Shown here: positions 62,200-64,000 of the stretch, piece by piece
How the letters are laid out: each line of letters opens with the position of its first letter
How positions within the stretch are numbered: position 1 is the first letter of the stretch
Notes under the pieces: generated by a model
Told to the model about the DNA's origin: nothing
Seen by the model: the letters and a program-made list of their open reading frames with translations, nothing else
Databases searched by the model: none
Program-made: the position numbers and the translations under genes
Assembly: GCA_905147135.1 (NCBI GenBank)
Contig: LR990050.1
Span: 18,164,001 to 18,228,000 of the forward strand
Length of the DNA stretch: 64,000 bases
Origin: Blastobasis lacticolella
Taxonomy: Eukaryota; Arthropoda; Insecta; Lepidoptera; Blastobasidae
Reading direction: 5' to 3'

Positions 62200-63275
62200 C
62201 TAATCGTCTCACTGAAACTTCTCAGGAGCTGGGAATAGTTTTATAGGAGTAATCCATTTCAAAGTTTTTAAGACAATCCCGCGCTGCATTCCCGGGAAAC
62301 ATTTTGCTCGTGCTCTATACGTGTCGCTACCAATTTGTTTGTTTAGCCTTTGCTTAGCATATCACGGTGCCGCATACCAACTGTGAGAATAAATGTGAGC
62401 ATCTGATTTCTTTGAGTTCCCTCAGGATTAGAGGAAAATCAACTTTATTCACTTGACTTAGGATTGTTTTTTCTGATCGGCCCAGGGAGTGGTTAGGTCG
62501 TTTTGCGGTGCACTGTGTTCTGCTCGTTTTAGCTACCTCTTCGCGGTGTTTGCATTCCTGGTACTCGGCAAGCAAACGCTCTTACTTTGCGTTCTCAGAC
62601 TTTGTGATACGTATTGTCTTTCGCGCCTTTGAAAGAGTATGCATTTCGCTACTTTTTGGATGTTTGCTGAACTGAAGCGGAGAAATGCTGGTTTATGCGA
62701 ACGCTTGGACTTATTCAGGAGAGCTCTCGAATTCCAAGTTGCTTCGTGAGCCGCATGTGCTGCTATACTTACCCACCCCTTGAGATGAAATTGCACTTTA
62801 TATTTTAAACGTTGCAGTTCGATTTGTTATAATAAAACCATTTCGATAATAGTTGTAAAACAATTTCAACTTAAGATACTAGTAAAAGATCTGTAGGACG
62901 GCTAACTTTAGCTGCTTTTGAATTCTTGAAAGCTTGCAAAGTATTTATAAACTCGTCTGTAATCTAGCACTATTACAAGATTTTCTTATTTTAATTAAGA
63001 CTAAGTGCCGTCATGTAATATTCTGTTCTTATTAGGTGTTAAGTTTTCCAAGGCGATCACAATAGCTTCACTGTCTAATCTAAATTTTGCGTCTGCTTAG
63101 TCGACTTTAAAACAAGATAATGAACACCAAACTCTGATCAAGAAAATGATTGGCTTTAAAAAGTCTTTATAAAATTCGGAGCATCATTTTCGGATAAGCA
63201 GTTTATGCGCCCAATAATCGCGTGTCGACTGACAACTTTGTGATTGATCAATCTTTAAAGTCCTAACACAATATC
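62200..63275. other. Interval without a recognised gene
   Basis: Minus ORFs of 73 and 87 residues (62354-62575, 62533-62796) overlap each other in different frames and have no domain. No repeat is recognised, so the region is mostly single-copy in appearance. Confidence 0.3.
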
Positions 63276-63279
63276 AGGC

Positions 63280-63720
63280 TTTAATCTCGTACCGCAGCCT
63301 ATCTCAGCGAGTCAGCGACCGCCTCCGGTTTTTGCGTAAGACGCAAACTTCGGGCGGTGTTTCTCTCATAAATATAACAAAAGCAAGATAATGAACTGGT
63401 ATTGAATCTGGGAAGTTGCTTAATTTATCATTTGCGCCACGGCAGTAGGTATCTTGGTGGAAAATTCTGCGGAGACATCAAAGTTTTATCGTGGGAAACG
63501 TTCGCTCCGACGGGGACACCGCGTAATAAACTGAGTTTTGATGAATATATTGATCTTTTCAGCTTTTGAAGGATGTCGCAAGTTGAATTGATAGGGCCCA
63601 ACAAATTAGGTGGAAATCAAAGTTCTCAAACTTTCCCCCGAAGAAAGGAGTTTCAAGATTAGCCGAGCGCTTGTGAAACAAACGCAAACAAAGCATGAGT
63701 GGATGTTGTGATTGGATTTT
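63280..63720. promoter_or_regulatory. Repeat-free block, possible conserved noncoding DNA
   Basis: Balanced, repeat-free sequence with GTCAGCGACCGCCTCCGG and its partial mirror ACTTCGGGCGGTG, then GCGCCACGGCAGTAGG, TGTCGCAAGTTGAATTGATA and CCCAACAAATTAGG. No ORF. Same tentative class as 18460, 22190 and 56780. Confidence 0.3.
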
Positions 63721-63724
63721 ATAA

Positions 63725-64000
63725 TATTATAAATGAAAAATAACCCTTTCGAATTTCAGTTCAATCAGAAATAATATTGTAAAATGTGTAGGTACATTGT
63801 TGGTGGTATATAGACTTAAAGCAGAACTTATAACAATTCACCCAAAGTTGGGTAAGTTGATTGTAAAGCAGTGTCAATCCATAATAAATAATGTCCCAGG
63901 CGAACTCCGTTCATATATTAATTAGTCTGTAATGTTTCAAAAAATTTCTGAGTAGTTAAATACTCGTAGTAGAATCAACAAATTGTGTAATTAAAATAAT
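63725..64000. other. AT-rich end of the window
   Basis: Nothing recognised. Confidence 0.35.

Overview
This window looks like AT-rich intergenic and intronic DNA from an insect nuclear genome, most likely a moth or butterfly (inference). There are no operons, long intact ORFs, rRNA or functional tRNA genes. Instead it holds several kinds of decayed non-LTR retrotransposon (RTE-like, CR1-like, Jockey/R1-like with RNase H), two abundant tRNA-derived SINE-like families in both orientations, several MITE-like inverted-repeat elements, and one short run resembling the insect telomere repeat. No search could be run, so family names rest on motifs recognised by eye.

The most interesting host feature is a probable two-exon gene on the + strand. 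Exon 1 (40892-40988) encodes a signal peptide and ends at a consensus GTAAGT donor in phase 1. Exon 2 (50060-50196) begins after a consensus TTGTTACAG acceptor in the matching phase, runs to a stop and is followed by AATAAA at 50226. The join gives a 77-residue secreted protein without cysteines in the mature part and with RR, KK and KKR sites, the layout of a small prohormone or neuropeptide precursor. I do not recognise its family. The intron of about 9 kb is full of repeats. A second, weaker candidate is a 55-residue ORF with a signal-peptide-like start at 62029-62196.

Layout. 1-6.3 kb: satellite-like repeats, an RTE endonuclease relic, a CR1/Rex-like tail, SINE-A copies, a 645-bp MITE with a target duplication, and an RTE C-terminal relic. 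6.3-18.4 kb: hairpins, SINE-A, repeat family B (one copy nested in a SINE), a LINE tail, and a degenerate tandem region ending in a near-perfect 42-bp palindrome. 18.4-27 kb: repeat-poor, moderately GC-rich blocks that look like conserved noncoding DNA, a two-copy tandem duplication of about 1 kb, and a pre-miRNA-like hairpin. 27-40 kb: LINE relics, nested SINEs, and a 1-kb inverted-repeat element holding two other insertions. 40-50.3 kb: the candidate peptide gene. 50.3-57.1 kb: SINEs and a nearly identical 189-bp tandem array. 57.1-64 kb: a minisatellite, a CR1 copy beside an RTE relic, the small secreted ORF, and unique sequence.

Repeat shorthand: SINE-A is tRNA-derived and its body ends in a GGCGTTAATGTCCCGG-type motif. 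SINE-B is tRNA-Gly-like with an ACACAGCGCCATCTAG motif. Family B carries GGTTTTCAGTG near an ATAAATAA tail. Family D carries GTGGGTGTCGTA and GGCGACTAA. Family E carries a GACGCAAAAAGAGAGGTGTT-like motif followed by CGTAGCTCCCGAACG. Strands given for SINEs are those with the tRNA-like head at the 5' end.
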